From Pseudomonas frederiksbergensis (GTDB taxonomy: Bacteria > Pseudomonadota > Gammaproteobacteria > Pseudomonadales > Pseudomonadaceae), in the NCBI RefSeq assembly GCF_001952935.1, contig NZ_CP018319.1, positions 5,104,001 through 5,168,000 of the forward strand: DNA of 64,000 nucleotides, read 5' to 3'. The translations under genes and the position numbers were made by a program. Shown here one piece after another: positions 8,824 to 17,010 of the stretch (the first letter of the stretch is position 1; every line of letters begins with the position of its first letter). Below the pieces are notes generated by a model, which saw only the letters and a list, made by a program, of their open reading frames with translations, was not told where the DNA came from and made no database searches.

Positions 8824-8881
8824 GTCCGCTTTCGGTCGTTTTCTGCCCGTGGTGAGAGGCAGAAAACGGCCAGAAGCGGAC
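8824..8881. repeat. Imperfect inverted repeat, dispersed repeat copy 2
   Basis: Two 24-bp arms (8824-8847 and 8858-8881) pair with few mismatches around a 10-bp loop. Each arm carries the GTCCGCTT..GG.CGTTTTCTGCC core shared with copies 1 and 3. It lies between the sugar-transporter relic and the 3' end of the histidine kinase, where it could also act as a transcription stop. Confidence 0.65.
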
Positions 8882-8893
8882 GCTCCCGAGTGT

Positions 8894-10036
8894 CTACTTA
8901 AGCAGGGGCGATTCAGTAATTGGAAGCTTGACTAGAAAAGTGGTGCCTCCACTTGAGTCAGAACTGACATCGATTGAACCGTTATGTGATGCCACGATCT
9001 CTGACGCGATGAACAGGCCCAAGCCCAGCCCCTCTGTCGGCCCGTGATCAATTGCAGATCGCTGAGAGAAACGACCCATAGGGTTAAATATAAACGGGAG
9101 AACGTCCTCTGGTATGGGCTCTCCACTGTTATGGACGGTAAAAATAGCGCAGTCTTCTGAGGTCTCTAACTCCACCTTGATAGGGAGTTGATTATCTCCA
9201 TGCTGTACAGCGTTGCTGATTACATTCGAGAAGACTTGTTCCATTCTGGCGCCATCGAATTGCCCTTGAACTGGAGTCTTCGCGTCGAACAAGACAATCG
9301 CCTCTGGATGAGACGCTCGGATTTCTTCGACAACACGTTCGCAAACGTGCGAGAGATCTAGATCCGTCGTTTTGACAGGAATGCCTGGGCCCATTTGGCA
9401 GCGTGTTAAATCAAGTAGGTCTCCAACAATTTGGCTCGCTCGCCGCACGCTTGTATATATCTGATTGGCAACCTTGGTAGCCCGGGCTCCGGCCCCTTCT
9501 GAGCGCCTCAACATATCGGCACCCAGCAAGATTGCTCCAAGCGGGGTGCGCAGGTCGTGGCCGAGAATGCCTAAAAATACGTTGCGTGACGCCTCCACCG
9601 CGCGTGAGTAACTGGCAATGGATTCGGCGAGAGCCTGATCGATGGCCTCATGGAATCGGGTCATGTCCTCGACATTAATCGGCGTGCCATCCTTCACTTG
9701 CCTCATCCACTGACTGACGACACTCGTTCTTAGTGCTCGATATTCCGACACCATTTGATCGATCGTGAAACCTGCCATTAGCCGCGTCATTGCATGCGTT
9801 TCAGCTGCGGTTTCTTCATCATCTGAAGGGGCTTGGCCTTGAGACTTGGCCGCTTGCTCTCGCTTCGTCTGCTTTGTTCGCAGGTCACTTACAATTGCCC
9901 GCAACATCTGTTCGGCATGATCTCGCAGAGCTTCACTATCGAGGTCCGCACCCGGCGTCTCAATGGTTCTGGCGAAATCTTCCCAGGCCTGCAGAATCGG
10001 CTCAAGGTTCTCAAGAATGAAATCGGACAGGCGCAT
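8894..10036 (-). CDS. Cytosolic histidine kinase with RsbRD-type N-terminal domain
   Basis: 380 residues, no transmembrane span. The first 150 residues resemble the RsbT co-antagonist RsbRD N-terminal sensory domain (ILENLEPILQAWEDFA... MAGFTIDQMVSEYRALR). The DHp domain has phosphoacceptor His160 in GHDLRTPLGAI, and the ATPase domain shows the N box NVISNAVQHG and G box GLGLGLFIA. No response regulator gene is adjacent, so it is an orphan kinase or acts through phosphotransfer elsewhere. AGGA precedes the ATG. Confidence 0.85.
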   Translation of the reverse strand: MRLSDFILENLEPILQAWEDFARTIETPGADLDSEALRDHAEQMLRAIVSDLRTKQTKREQAAKSQGQAPSDDEETAAETHAMTRLMAGFTIDQMVSEYRALRTSVVSQWMRQVKDGTPINVEDMTRFHEAIDQALAESIASYSRAVEASRNVFLGILGHDLRTPLGAILLGADMLRRSEGAGARATKVANQIYTSVRRASQIVGDLLDLTRCQMGPGIPVKTTDLDLSHVCERVVEEIRASHPEAIVLFDAKTPVQGQFDGARMEQVFSNVISNAVQHGDNQLPIKVELETSEDCAIFTVHNSGEPIPEDVLPFIFNPMGRFSQRSAIDHGPTEGLGLGLFIASEIVASHNGSIDVSSDSSGGTTFLVKLPITESPLLK

Positions 10037-10287
10037 GTCGGTGATCCTAATGGGAGGGCGATGCAGAGGCCGGCAGGAAAGCGAGGCTGCGCAGATACGG
10101 TGTGAGCGGGTGTTCAGCAGTGTAGGAGGTTGTTTATAGCTTTTAAAGCTCAGTGCGTATGAGGCCCGCTTTGTCGATACGCATGATCAAGGCGTCGCCA
10201 GCTTTGACACTGACCCTGACTCTTGCGTCCATTGCCTAGAGCACCCCTCCGAAGTTCGCGCCGAGAGGGTGTGTGATCCGAACGTGA

Positions 10288-10767
10288 GCCCGAAATGGGC
10301 GTTTCCGCTCTGAGCGATTCGGTGGCTCACCGGGAAACCTGGATCTGGTGCCGAAAGCGCCGTATGGCCGCGTCCCCTCAATTGCTGTCGGCCAGGCGCA
10401 ACAGAGCATTGAATGGTTGGCTCAGCACCTTGATGGCTATCTTGCCGGCGTTCAAAGCCCAGAACGGTTGGCATCGTTGGGCGAGAGTTGGCACGCCACC
10501 GTGCATGAGGCAGAGAAGCGCAACGCCTTCAAACCGTTGGACCTGGGTGGTTATTTCGATCTCAGCGACAACCCGGATCAGCCATTCCAGCGCATCCAAG
10601 GTGGCTTCCGGGCGGGGCGCAACGGCCTGCGCAACTACCTGGAGCTAGCGCAATCTGCCGGTGTTTCGCATATCGCGCTCAACCCCAAGGTCAGCCGTCA
10701 ACCCTATGGCGAAATCCTCGACGAACTCGGCGAGTACGTTCTGCCGTACTTCCCGTCACATTCCTGA
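10288..10767 (+). pseudogene. Relic of luciferase-like monooxygenase (LLM family)
   Basis: An open frame from a stop at 10285-10287 reads RFGGSPGNLDLVPKAPYGRV and continues to LSQRLGE-type C-terminal sequence (VSHIALNPKVSRQPYGEIL, then a closing LGEYVLPYFPSHS). This matches the C-terminal third of flavin-dependent LLM oxidoreductases. The N-terminal two thirds with the FMN site are absent and no ribosome site precedes it. It lies directly before an Old Yellow Enzyme relic, a pairing seen in electrophile-response operons. Confidence 0.75.
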
Positions 10768-10789
10768 AGTCACGCGGAGGAATCACTAA

Positions 10790-11368
10790 ATGTCATCACT
10801 TTTTGAGTCTCGAAATTCATGCCGGTAACGGGTATCTATTTGAACAGTTCATCAACGGCGGCTTCAACACACGTGAAGACCGTTACGGTGGTGCACCGAT
10901 TGCGAGTCGCTGCTTGAGACGGTCGATGGGGTGAGTGCGCAGATCGGTAGTTCGAAGGTGGGTGTCCGCGTGTCGCCTTTTGCCCACCTGGCTGATCTGC
11001 AGCCGTTCGATGGCGAAGAGGCCACTTGGCTCGCCCTGGCCGGAGCGCTGTCCCAACGCCAGATTGCCTACCTGCATGCCAGTCATCTTGGCACGCCAGT
11101 CTTTCAAAAAGCCTTCCGTACAGCTTACGCCGGCACCTTGATGGTGTCGGGCGGGTTCACCCGTGAAACAGCGCAGCAGGCCATTGATGGAGGACTAAGC
11201 TACTTGGTGGTTTTTGGCCGGCCGTTTATAGCCAATCCCGATCTGGTCAATCGCTTGCGCCATGGCTGGCCACTGGCCGAAGCGGGAAGGGAGGCTTACT
11301 ACGGCGGGGGAGCACATGGCTACATCGATTATCCCGCGTACTCGTCGCAAGTCGCAGAGAGCGCATAG
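10790..11368 (+). pseudogene. Old Yellow Enzyme relic with internal deletion
   Basis: A good GGAGG site precedes ATG 10790, which starts MSSLFE as in OYE/NemA-type alkene reductases. The sequence then jumps to the mid-barrel motif IHAGNGYLFEQFINGG in another frame and shifts again to the C-terminal part (FGRPFIANPDLVNRL, YYGGGAHGYIDYP). Roughly 160-170 residues of the barrel are missing. The intact homologue in this window is at 43571-44671. Confidence 0.85.
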
Positions 11369-11389
11369 TGGACCCACCGTGCAGGTTCC

Positions 11390-11884
11390 TTATTTTGACG
11401 AATTACGAGGGTCGTCATGACTATCAATATACTCAAGACCTAACGGACCTGTTCCATACACTTGAGAGATGTACTCTCCTGACTTGGCCCAATGAAAATG
11501 CGGTGTATTGGCCGGGAGTACTACAACACTGCCAGGGCCGTAAGCCACTAACTTGTCTGGATCAAATACAGACCCGAAACCAATATAAAACACACCGGAC
11601 ATTACGGTGTAGATACGGTCTTCAGGGTGTGTATGGGGCATTAATTTAATGCCGTTAGGCACTTTGACTCGCACAACGTATGGGCCAGGCTTACTAGGGG
11701 CACCGACAAGAACTGCCAGCTTCACTTCTTTCGGGAACGCTGGAAAGTTGCGCCACTCCACGTCTTCATTATGCAAAGCCCCGGGTTCGCCGAGCGGCAA
11801 GGGTTGCGCTTGAACGAGCGACACTGTTGCACATGCGACAAGAAGGGTGGTCAGGCTAGCAGTTTTCATAATGCTCTGAATCAT
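11390..11884 (-). CDS. Secreted cupin-domain protein
   Basis: About 164 residues. A signal peptide (KTASLTTLLVACATVSLVQA, cleavage likely near AQA) precedes a single cupin barrel. Metal-ligand residues of cupin motif 1 are visible in PHTHPEDRIYTV, and motif 2 includes PANTPHFHWA. AAGGTG lies 8 bp before the ATG at 11884; an internal ATG at 11869 is an alternative. Such periplasmic cupins have no fixed reaction. It stands alone on the minus strand among relics. Confidence 0.75.
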   Translation of the reverse strand: MIQSIMKTASLTTLLVACATVSLVQAQPLPLGEPGALHNEDVEWRNFPAFPKEVKLAVLVGAPSKPGPYVVRVKVPNGIKLMPHTHPEDRIYTVMSGVFYIGFGSVFDPDKLVAYGPGSVVVLPANTPHFHWAKSGEYISQVYGTGPLGLEYIDSHDDPRNSSK

Positions 11885-12293
11885 GAGAGACACCTTGGTT
11901 ACGTCATAAATAAATCGGCGTCGTCACCTGGTTCTCCGATAAACAAGTCAAGTCGAGTCGCCGCTGAAGACACAAAATTCCTGCCAAAATCTAAAGGTAG
12001 AGCACGCTTGTGATAATGCCGCTGACGCGCATTTCAGTTGATACGTAATGTAATCAATGGGTTGCGAACCCGATGTCGGACATACCGATTGCCACCCCGA
12101 GACCTCGAATTCGCCACATCTCCCTGTGGGAGCGGGCTTGCCCCCGATGGCGTCAGACACGACGCCATCGATTTCAGCCAAGATATATTCGCCCGACGTT
12201 TGATGTCTTAAACACGTTTCAAGGCCCCCGTTTAAAGACACTCGGTGTTACGTCCTAACGGCTCCAACGCCTTGCGTCGTTACCTACGCGTGC
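11885..12293. other. Gap with REP-like element
   Basis: No gene recognised. It holds a REP-like motif at about 12122-12152 (CCTGTGGGAGCGGGCTTGCC then CCCGATGGCG) and the inverted pair GATGGCGTC/GACGCCATC directly after it. Confidence 0.6.
12122..12152 (+). repeat. REP element of the Pseudomonas fluorescens type
   Basis: TGTGGGAGCGGGCTTGCCC is the highly repeated extragenic palindrome core known from P. fluorescens-group genomes. It supports the taxonomic call. Confidence 0.8.
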
Positions 12294-12523
12294 GCCACGC
12301 CCAACCCACCCGACACCGATCCAGTGTCCCCTACGAACCCGATTCAAAAAAACTCAACGAAGCCGCCGATCGCGCCCTCGACTTCCACTTCCCATCAAAC
12401 GCCGATATCAAAGCCACCCCGCGTACCTCCAGCAGGCTGTTTTCCGTGGACCCAGAAGCTACGGCCGAAACCCTGGCGGTTTTTTTGGTCGAGACGCTGG
12501 CGTCGGTCGCTGACCTGTGGTGA
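12294..12523 (+). pseudogene. Frameshifted, truncated DUF6124-like gene
   Basis: One frame reads ATPNPPDTDPVSP and the next continues YEPDSKKLNEAADRALDFHF and ATPRTSSRLFSVDPEA. This is the N-terminal and middle signature of a small (about 120 residue) protein family common in Pseudomonas. A one-base shift falls near 12333. The C-terminal helix normally following LASV is replaced by ADLW and a stop. Confidence 0.7.
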
Positions 12524-12574
12524 GGGGGATTGTTTCCACTGAGCGGCGAAACGGGTTCAACAGATGGGCCTGCT

Positions 12575-12612
12575 GCGCAGGCCAGCGAGAGCGAGCTCCC
12601 TCGCCACAGGTT
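12575..12612. repeat. Second REP-like segment
   Basis: CAGCGAGAGCGAGCTCCCTCGCCACAGG-type sequence, a common intergenic repeat of the same group, in the opposite orientation to the one at 12122. Confidence 0.5.
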
Positions 12613-12640
12613 GCTTGTTGTTTGTGCTATCTGTTTTCGC

Positions 12641-12670
12641 AAAAACGGGACGCTTGGCGTCCCGTTTTTT
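12641..12670. terminator. Bidirectional rho-independent terminator
   Basis: AAAAACGGGACGC-TTG-GCGTCCCGTTTTTT: a 13-bp near-perfect stem with A and T runs on both sides. It lies between the DUF6124-like relic (+) and the permease relic (-). Confidence 0.9.
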
Positions 12671-12756
12671 ATGGTGGTGGTATCAGCCTCCAGCGCGTTT
12701 ATTCGACGCCTCTGCCGCCGCAGCGATTTCCGCCTGGCGCCTGCGCGAGCCCGCAG

Positions 12757-12875
12757 TCAAGCAGCGGCAAGCCCGCCATCAATCAGGTAGATCGCAAAGG
12801 AGAACGTCACGATCGACAGCACGGTGCTGACCAGAATGGAGGTCGCGGCTTCGCTTTGCGCATAGCCGGCACTGG
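12757..12875 (-). pseudogene. C-terminal relic of an auxin-efflux-carrier-family permease
   Basis: The frame reads YAQSEAATSILVSTVLSIVT then FSFAIYLI, the last transmembrane helix of AEC-family transporters (typical ...ASAILVSTLLSLVTLS). The preceding nine or so helices are absent; sequence upstream is unrelated arginine-rich frame. Confidence 0.65.
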
Positions 12876-13160
12876 CGGCGGTTGATAAGGGGGGCTGGTT
12901 GCGCAAGCGGCCGGGTCCAGGCGCCGAACGGGCGGGGCTCAGGTCAGGCACTCGACACTCCTGTACCAGACGCAAACATCGGCAAGCGCTGCAACATCCA
13001 GTTCTAAACTCACTTTTCCTCACACCACTTATGTTCTTTCAACTGTTCGGTAATTTTCCGTGAACACCACGGCACGTGGGTCTGTAAGCTATTCAGGAGG
13101 CCCGTTGCAAACTCTCTCAGGATCGTCCGCGATTCGTCATCAATCCTGACAGAGAACCCT

Positions 13161-13850
13161 ATGACTACACCCATCCGCCGCGCAGCATCCCTTCGTCCAG
13201 GGCAATTCAAACACTTGATCCGCGTTGCATCTGTTACTGGCCGTCTGCCAGAGCGCGACGTGATGCTTTTATGGCTCACACACACACACACCACTGGGAT
13301 TCGCGTCACCGAACTGGCCTTGCTGAAGGTCGCAGACGTGCTGTACCCCAGCGGAGCTATTAAGTCCGAGGTGTATCGACGAGCAGACATCACCAAGGGC
13401 TGCCCAACGATGGCTAGGCTCACACTGACCGATTTTGACGAATGGCTCGATGGCGCTGTGCAGACGGACGTAGAGGACGTGTACGCCCTCCATGAAGCCG
13501 GACTCAAAGAATGCAGTGTCTCCGCGACGATCCCAACCGGTTCGGCTAAGAATTCGGAATCACTTGCAGAAGCCCATGAGTCAGACCTATTAAAGTTGAT
13601 CCACGGAAGCCCGACAGTTCCCGAAGATGCACAGCTAAAACGACTGCTTAAAGACGTTGAACGGCTGAATTTCTGGCAAGCGCATGACTGGTATGTGGGG
13701 GAGCGGACTCTCAACGGCGAATGGAGATTTTTTGATGCTGATGGAAACTCCTGCAAGGGCGCTAGCCTGCGCGAAGCGCTGGACCAGCTCAAGGTCATCC
13801 AGCCAGATTTGCGCGGTCAGATGAGTGACGATGATGCCTGGGAAGATTGA
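13161..13850 (+). CDS. Half tyrosine recombinase joined to unrelated C terminus
   Basis: 229 residues. Residues 1-82 match the start of a Pseudomonas tyrosine-recombinase family: TGIRVTELALLKVADV carries the first catalytic Arg (Arg48) and ADITKG the hairpin Lys (Lys79). The HxxR box and nucleophilic Tyr are missing; instead residues about 100-229 are acidic, unrecognised sequence ending SDDDAWED. A (CA)7 tract at 13277-13290 encodes an extra His-Thr in WLTHTHTTG. It is likely inactive as a recombinase, though the open frame is intact and a new fused protein is possible. Confidence 0.65.
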   Translation: MTTPIRRAASLRPGQFKHLIRVASVTGRLPERDVMLLWLTHTHTTGIRVTELALLKVADVLYPSGAIKSEVYRRADITKGCPTMARLTLTDFDEWLDGAVQTDVEDVYALHEAGLKECSVSATIPTGSAKNSESLAEAHESDLLKLIHGSPTVPEDAQLKRLLKDVERLNFWQAHDWYVGERTLNGEWRFFDADGNSCKGASLREALDQLKVIQPDLRGQMSDDDAWED

Positions 13851-14393
13851 GCATTCAGATCGAGGAAAAGTAGGCCCCAATCCTCGACCGGAAGCCTTGA
13901 AAAGAGACGCTTCGGCTTCTTTTTTGCTCCAGCGAGTTTTGCTGAAAACAACTACCAACCACGTTTTTCTTGTGCGTTAAAACGTACATCGAAATCCTGC
14001 CTAAAACGTCAGTACTGCGTTGCTCTTAACGTCCTGTCCTGGGGCGAGACGTTTCTGCTTCCTGATTGAGGAGGCTGCCCGAAATCAGTGATCTCTAGAT
14101 CCGCCGCATCCTCTATCTCATGCCGAATATCCCTACATTTTTTCTTCTGCGCATTTGCTATGCGTCCATAACGAGCGCGGTGATTTGTTGCAGTTGAGCG
14201 CCATTGGGCGTTCAAGGTCATAGGCGAACCGTCAGCCGCGCGTCGGGTCTGGCCACGGCCGCGGAACCAACGGTATTCACCGCTCTTATGTCTGAGTCAG
14301 CGCCTCTCAGTCCGTGAAATTGAAGTCAAAGGTTATAACGAGGCTTGCCGGGCTTCGCTAAAGTGGTGCATTGCCAGGCAGACTGCCGAGCGG
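13851..14393. other. Gap with an alcohol-dehydrogenase scrap
   Basis: No complete gene. It contains the 30-bp identity to the quinone-oxidoreductase-like gene of this window (14170-14199) and GTACTGCGTTGCTC at 14012-14025, also present at 40653-40666 next to that gene. Confidence 0.5.
14170..14207 (-). pseudogene. Scrap of a zinc-less MDR oxidoreductase gene
   Basis: Thirty bases at 14170-14199 are identical to 40846-40875, inside the intact oxidoreductase gene (encoding GAQLQQITALV on the minus strand), and the match continues with two mismatches to 14207. The surrounding sequence no longer aligns. Confidence 0.7.
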
Positions 14394-15617
14394 TCAGGGC
14401 GACAATGCCTTGAGGTCGAAGGATGTTGCGCCTGGCAAGGTTGGCCACGTCTGAGGACCGTCCATGATCTCTTCCGGGGTCAGCAGGCAGGCGTCCAGTT
14501 GCCGCTTCAACATATCCAGGTCGAGACCCTGACCGATGAAGACGATTTCCTGCCGGCAATCCCCGGTGATCTCGTCCCATTTGGCCATTATCCCTCCGCG
14601 GCGATAGTCATCCTGAGGCCATTGCGATTGCGCGATGAATGTCCACCAGCGCCCGACATAGTCCCAACGAAATTGCCCGCCACTTTGCACCAGCATGCCG
14701 ATGTCCAGATGCCGATTGGCAACCCAGAAGTAGCCTTTGCAACGCAGTAGTCGCCCGTTTTGCCAGGGCAACTGCAGGAACTCCAGCAGCCGTTGCGGAT
14801 GGAATGGCGCACGCTCCTGATACACCCAGGAAGCAATTCCATAGGTGTCCGACTCGGGTGGATGCTCGTCACTGGCTTCCAGGCTTTTCATCCAGCCGGG
14901 TGACTGCACCAGGCTCGGCAAGTCAAAGCGGCCAGTGTCGAGGATCTTCGACAGATCGACGGCACCGTGGGTCATGGGCAGGATTTCCGCCTTCGGATTG
15001 AGGCCCGCGAGGAGGGCGCTCAGTTCCAGAAAGCCTTTCTCGCCTATCAGGTCCAGCCGACTGACGAGGATGACGTTGGCGTACTCCACCTGTTCGATCA
15101 GCAGATCGGACAAGTGGCGTAATGACGTGCCCGTTTCGTCCTCGCCGCCAACAGTGTCCCGCGAGGCCAGCAGCGCCTGGAAGTTGCTGCCATCGACGAC
15201 GGTGACCAAGGTGTCGAGCCGCGCCAGTTCGCTCAGACTGAAACCTTGCGAGTCGAGGAAGGCGAAGGTCTCGGCGACCGGCATCGGTTCGGAGATTCCG
15301 GTGGACTCGATCAGCAGGTAATCGAAGCGCTGCTGACGCGCCAGCAGGCTGATCTGCTCAAGCAGGTCAGCGCGCAGCGTGCAGCAAATGCAACCGTTGC
15401 TCATCTCGACCAGTTCATCGCTGCCGCGGTGCAGCGACACATTGCGCGCTACGTCCTCGGCGTCGATGTTGACTTCGCTCATGTCGTTGACGATGACCGC
15501 CACCCGCATGCCTGCGCGATTGCGCAGGATGTGGTTGAGCAGGGTCGTCTTGCCGGAGCCGAGGAAGCCTGAAAGGACCGTCACCGGCAGCCGGCCCGAC
15601 AGGGCCCCGTCAATCAT
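14394..15617 (-). CDS. Nitrile hydratase activator, CobW/P47K-type GTPase
   Basis: 407 residues. Required for iron insertion or maturation of Fe-type nitrile hydratase. The G3E GTPase Walker A is GFLGSGKT (17-24), the metal-binding motif GCICC has Cys76, Cys78 and Cys79, and a CobW C-terminal domain follows. The start overlaps the beta-subunit stop (ATGA, 15614-15617), so expression is coupled to the enzyme. Generic COG0523 zinc chaperones look similar; the operon position makes the activator role likely. Confidence 0.88.
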   Translation of the reverse strand: MIDGALSGRLPVTVLSGFLGSGKTTLLNHILRNRAGMRVAVIVNDMSEVNIDAEDVARNVSLHRGSDELVEMSNGCICCTLRADLLEQISLLARQQRFDYLLIESTGISEPMPVAETFAFLDSQGFSLSELARLDTLVTVVDGSNFQALLASRDTVGGEDETGTSLRHLSDLLIEQVEYANVILVSRLDLIGEKGFLELSALLAGLNPKAEILPMTHGAVDLSKILDTGRFDLPSLVQSPGWMKSLEASDEHPPESDTYGIASWVYQERAPFHPQRLLEFLQLPWQNGRLLRCKGYFWVANRHLDIGMLVQSGGQFRWDYVGRWWTFIAQSQWPQDDYRRGGIMAKWDEITGDCRQEIVFIGQGLDLDMLKRQLDACLLTPEEIMDGPQTWPTLPGATSFDLKALSP

Positions 15618-16276
15618 GCGGCCACCGTTTTCGCATCGACGGCCTTGTCCAGGTAGCTTTCGAACAGGTCGACCACCACCAGACCATCATCCGCAGCATC
15701 GCCCCACAGATCCTTCACCTGGAATTCAACGTGGTAGGTGGGCTGATGCGCTGCGCTCAAATCGCCGTGTCCGATGGCATCCGGGAACGGCCATTTTTCC
15801 GAGGTGCGGTGTCGGACGATGCCTTCCTTGCCGCGCACATAGGCCGGCATGCGCACGTGGCCGGCCACGTATTCGTCGCGAACCACTACCCGGTCGCCCA
15901 CTTCAAATGGCGGGCGGCCAGTGATGGCGGGGCGGCCCTTGTCATGGGGAGGATTGGCCAATTTGAAGGTTGAACCCAATGCCAAATCGAGTTCTTCCTG
16001 GGTAATGACGCCGGTTTCGACCAGCAACGTGGCCGTGGCGATGACGTAGCGTTCGTAATATTGCGTGCCAACGTGCTGGCGGACATCGAGTCGTTCGACG
16101 GCGTGACGTATTTCATCGACGCTGAATTTTTTCAACTGGTCGGCACCGATAAACATCAGGCTGTAAGCCAGGTGTTCCCATTCCTGTTTGAAGACTTGTT
16201 TGTAATCCTGACTATTGATGACATGGGGAACCTTGCCAAAGCCTTGAAAACCACCGAGATCGTGAAAGCCATCCAT
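15614..16276 (-). CDS. nthB: Nitrile hydratase beta subunit
   Basis: 220 residues, normal length for the beta subunit that pairs with NthA to hydrate nitriles to amides. It begins MDGFHDLGGFQGFGKVPH, typical of the family, and the C-terminal SH3-like barrel includes FEVGDRVVVRDEYVAGHVRM and HRTSEKWPFPDAIGH. GGAGG precedes the ATG by 8 bp. It lies 41 bp after the alpha gene and overlaps the activator gene by 4 bp. Confidence 0.95.
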   Translation of the reverse strand: MDGFHDLGGFQGFGKVPHVINSQDYKQVFKQEWEHLAYSLMFIGADQLKKFSVDEIRHAVERLDVRQHVGTQYYERYVIATATLLVETGVITQEELDLALGSTFKLANPPHDKGRPAITGRPPFEVGDRVVVRDEYVAGHVRMPAYVRGKEGIVRHRTSEKWPFPDAIGHGDLSAAHQPTYHVEFQVKDLWGDAADDGLVVVDLFESYLDKAVDAKTVAA

Positions 16277-16317
16277 AATAAAAACCTCCGAAAGTTAGAA
16301 GATGAAGAGTCTTTGGG

Positions 16318-16917
16318 TCAACGTACGCGGGGCAGGGCAACCCCGATCAGCACATCCTTGGTCACCAGTTTCTGAAGCTCTTCTTCACTCATGTGCTCGG
16401 AGCCTTCGGGCCTTAAGGGCAGGACCAGGTAGCGGCTTTCTGCGCTGGTGTCCCAGACTTTGACGACCACATCGCTTGGCAACTCTGTGCCCATCTCACG
16501 CAGCACGGTGCGTCCTTCACGAACCAGGCGTGCACGGAACTCAAAACCCTTGTACCACTCCGGCGGTAACCCCAGGACCGGCCAGTTGGTGCAGGAGCAC
16601 AGGCTGCAGACGATGACATTTTTCAGCTGGGGTAAATCCTCAAGAGCCACGATGTATTCGCCTTGCGGGCCGGTGAAACCGAACTGCGCACACGCTGCAG
16701 TACCGTCTCTGAGCAACAGCTCCCGGAACTGTGGATCGACCCAGGCCTTGGCCACTACACGAGCGCCGTTTTCCGGGCTCCATTGGTGCTCCATCAAATC
16801 GGTCAGTTGCTCGATATAGCCCTCTGGAATCAGTTCCTTGTCTTTCAGAACCTTGAACAAGGCCCAGGCCCGCTCGCTGGGCGTCGAAGTGGATGCTGGG
16901 GATGCAGTGGCGCTCAT
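16318..16917 (-). CDS. nthA: Nitrile hydratase alpha subunit, iron type
   Basis: 199 residues from the ATG at 16917, chosen because GAGGAG lies 7 bp upstream; an earlier in-frame codon at 16932 would add MRSYT. The metal-binding claw VCSLCSCT (Cys104, Cys107, Ser108, Cys109) has Ser rather than Thr after the first Cys, which marks the Fe-type enzyme, whose two inner cysteines become oxidised. Long stretches such as NWPVLGLPPEWYKGFEFRAR are as in P. chlororaphis B23 and Rhodococcus N771 enzymes. Confidence 0.95.
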   Translation of the reverse strand: MSATASPASTSTPSERAWALFKVLKDKELIPEGYIEQLTDLMEHQWSPENGARVVAKAWVDPQFRELLLRDGTAACAQFGFTGPQGEYIVALEDLPQLKNVIVCSLCSCTNWPVLGLPPEWYKGFEFRARLVREGRTVLREMGTELPSDVVVKVWDTSAESRYLVLPLRPEGSEHMSEEELQKLVTKDVLIGVALPRVR

Positions 16918-17010
16918 GGTGTAACTCCTCATCGATTTAATACGGTCAAAAAAGTGAAGAACAGTCCCCGGTTTTTTATTGATGTCCGGGAGGTTTGGGG
17001 GGAGGCAGCC

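Noticed and set aside
13277..13290. (CA)7 tract considered as a phase-variation switch
   Set aside because: The unit is 2 bp, so slippage would frameshift, but only seven units are present and the gene is already a half integrase. Kept only as a remark.
13893..13930. Terminator after the half integrase
   Set aside because: The A-rich/T-rich flanks and TTCG loop look suggestive, but the stem pairs poorly.
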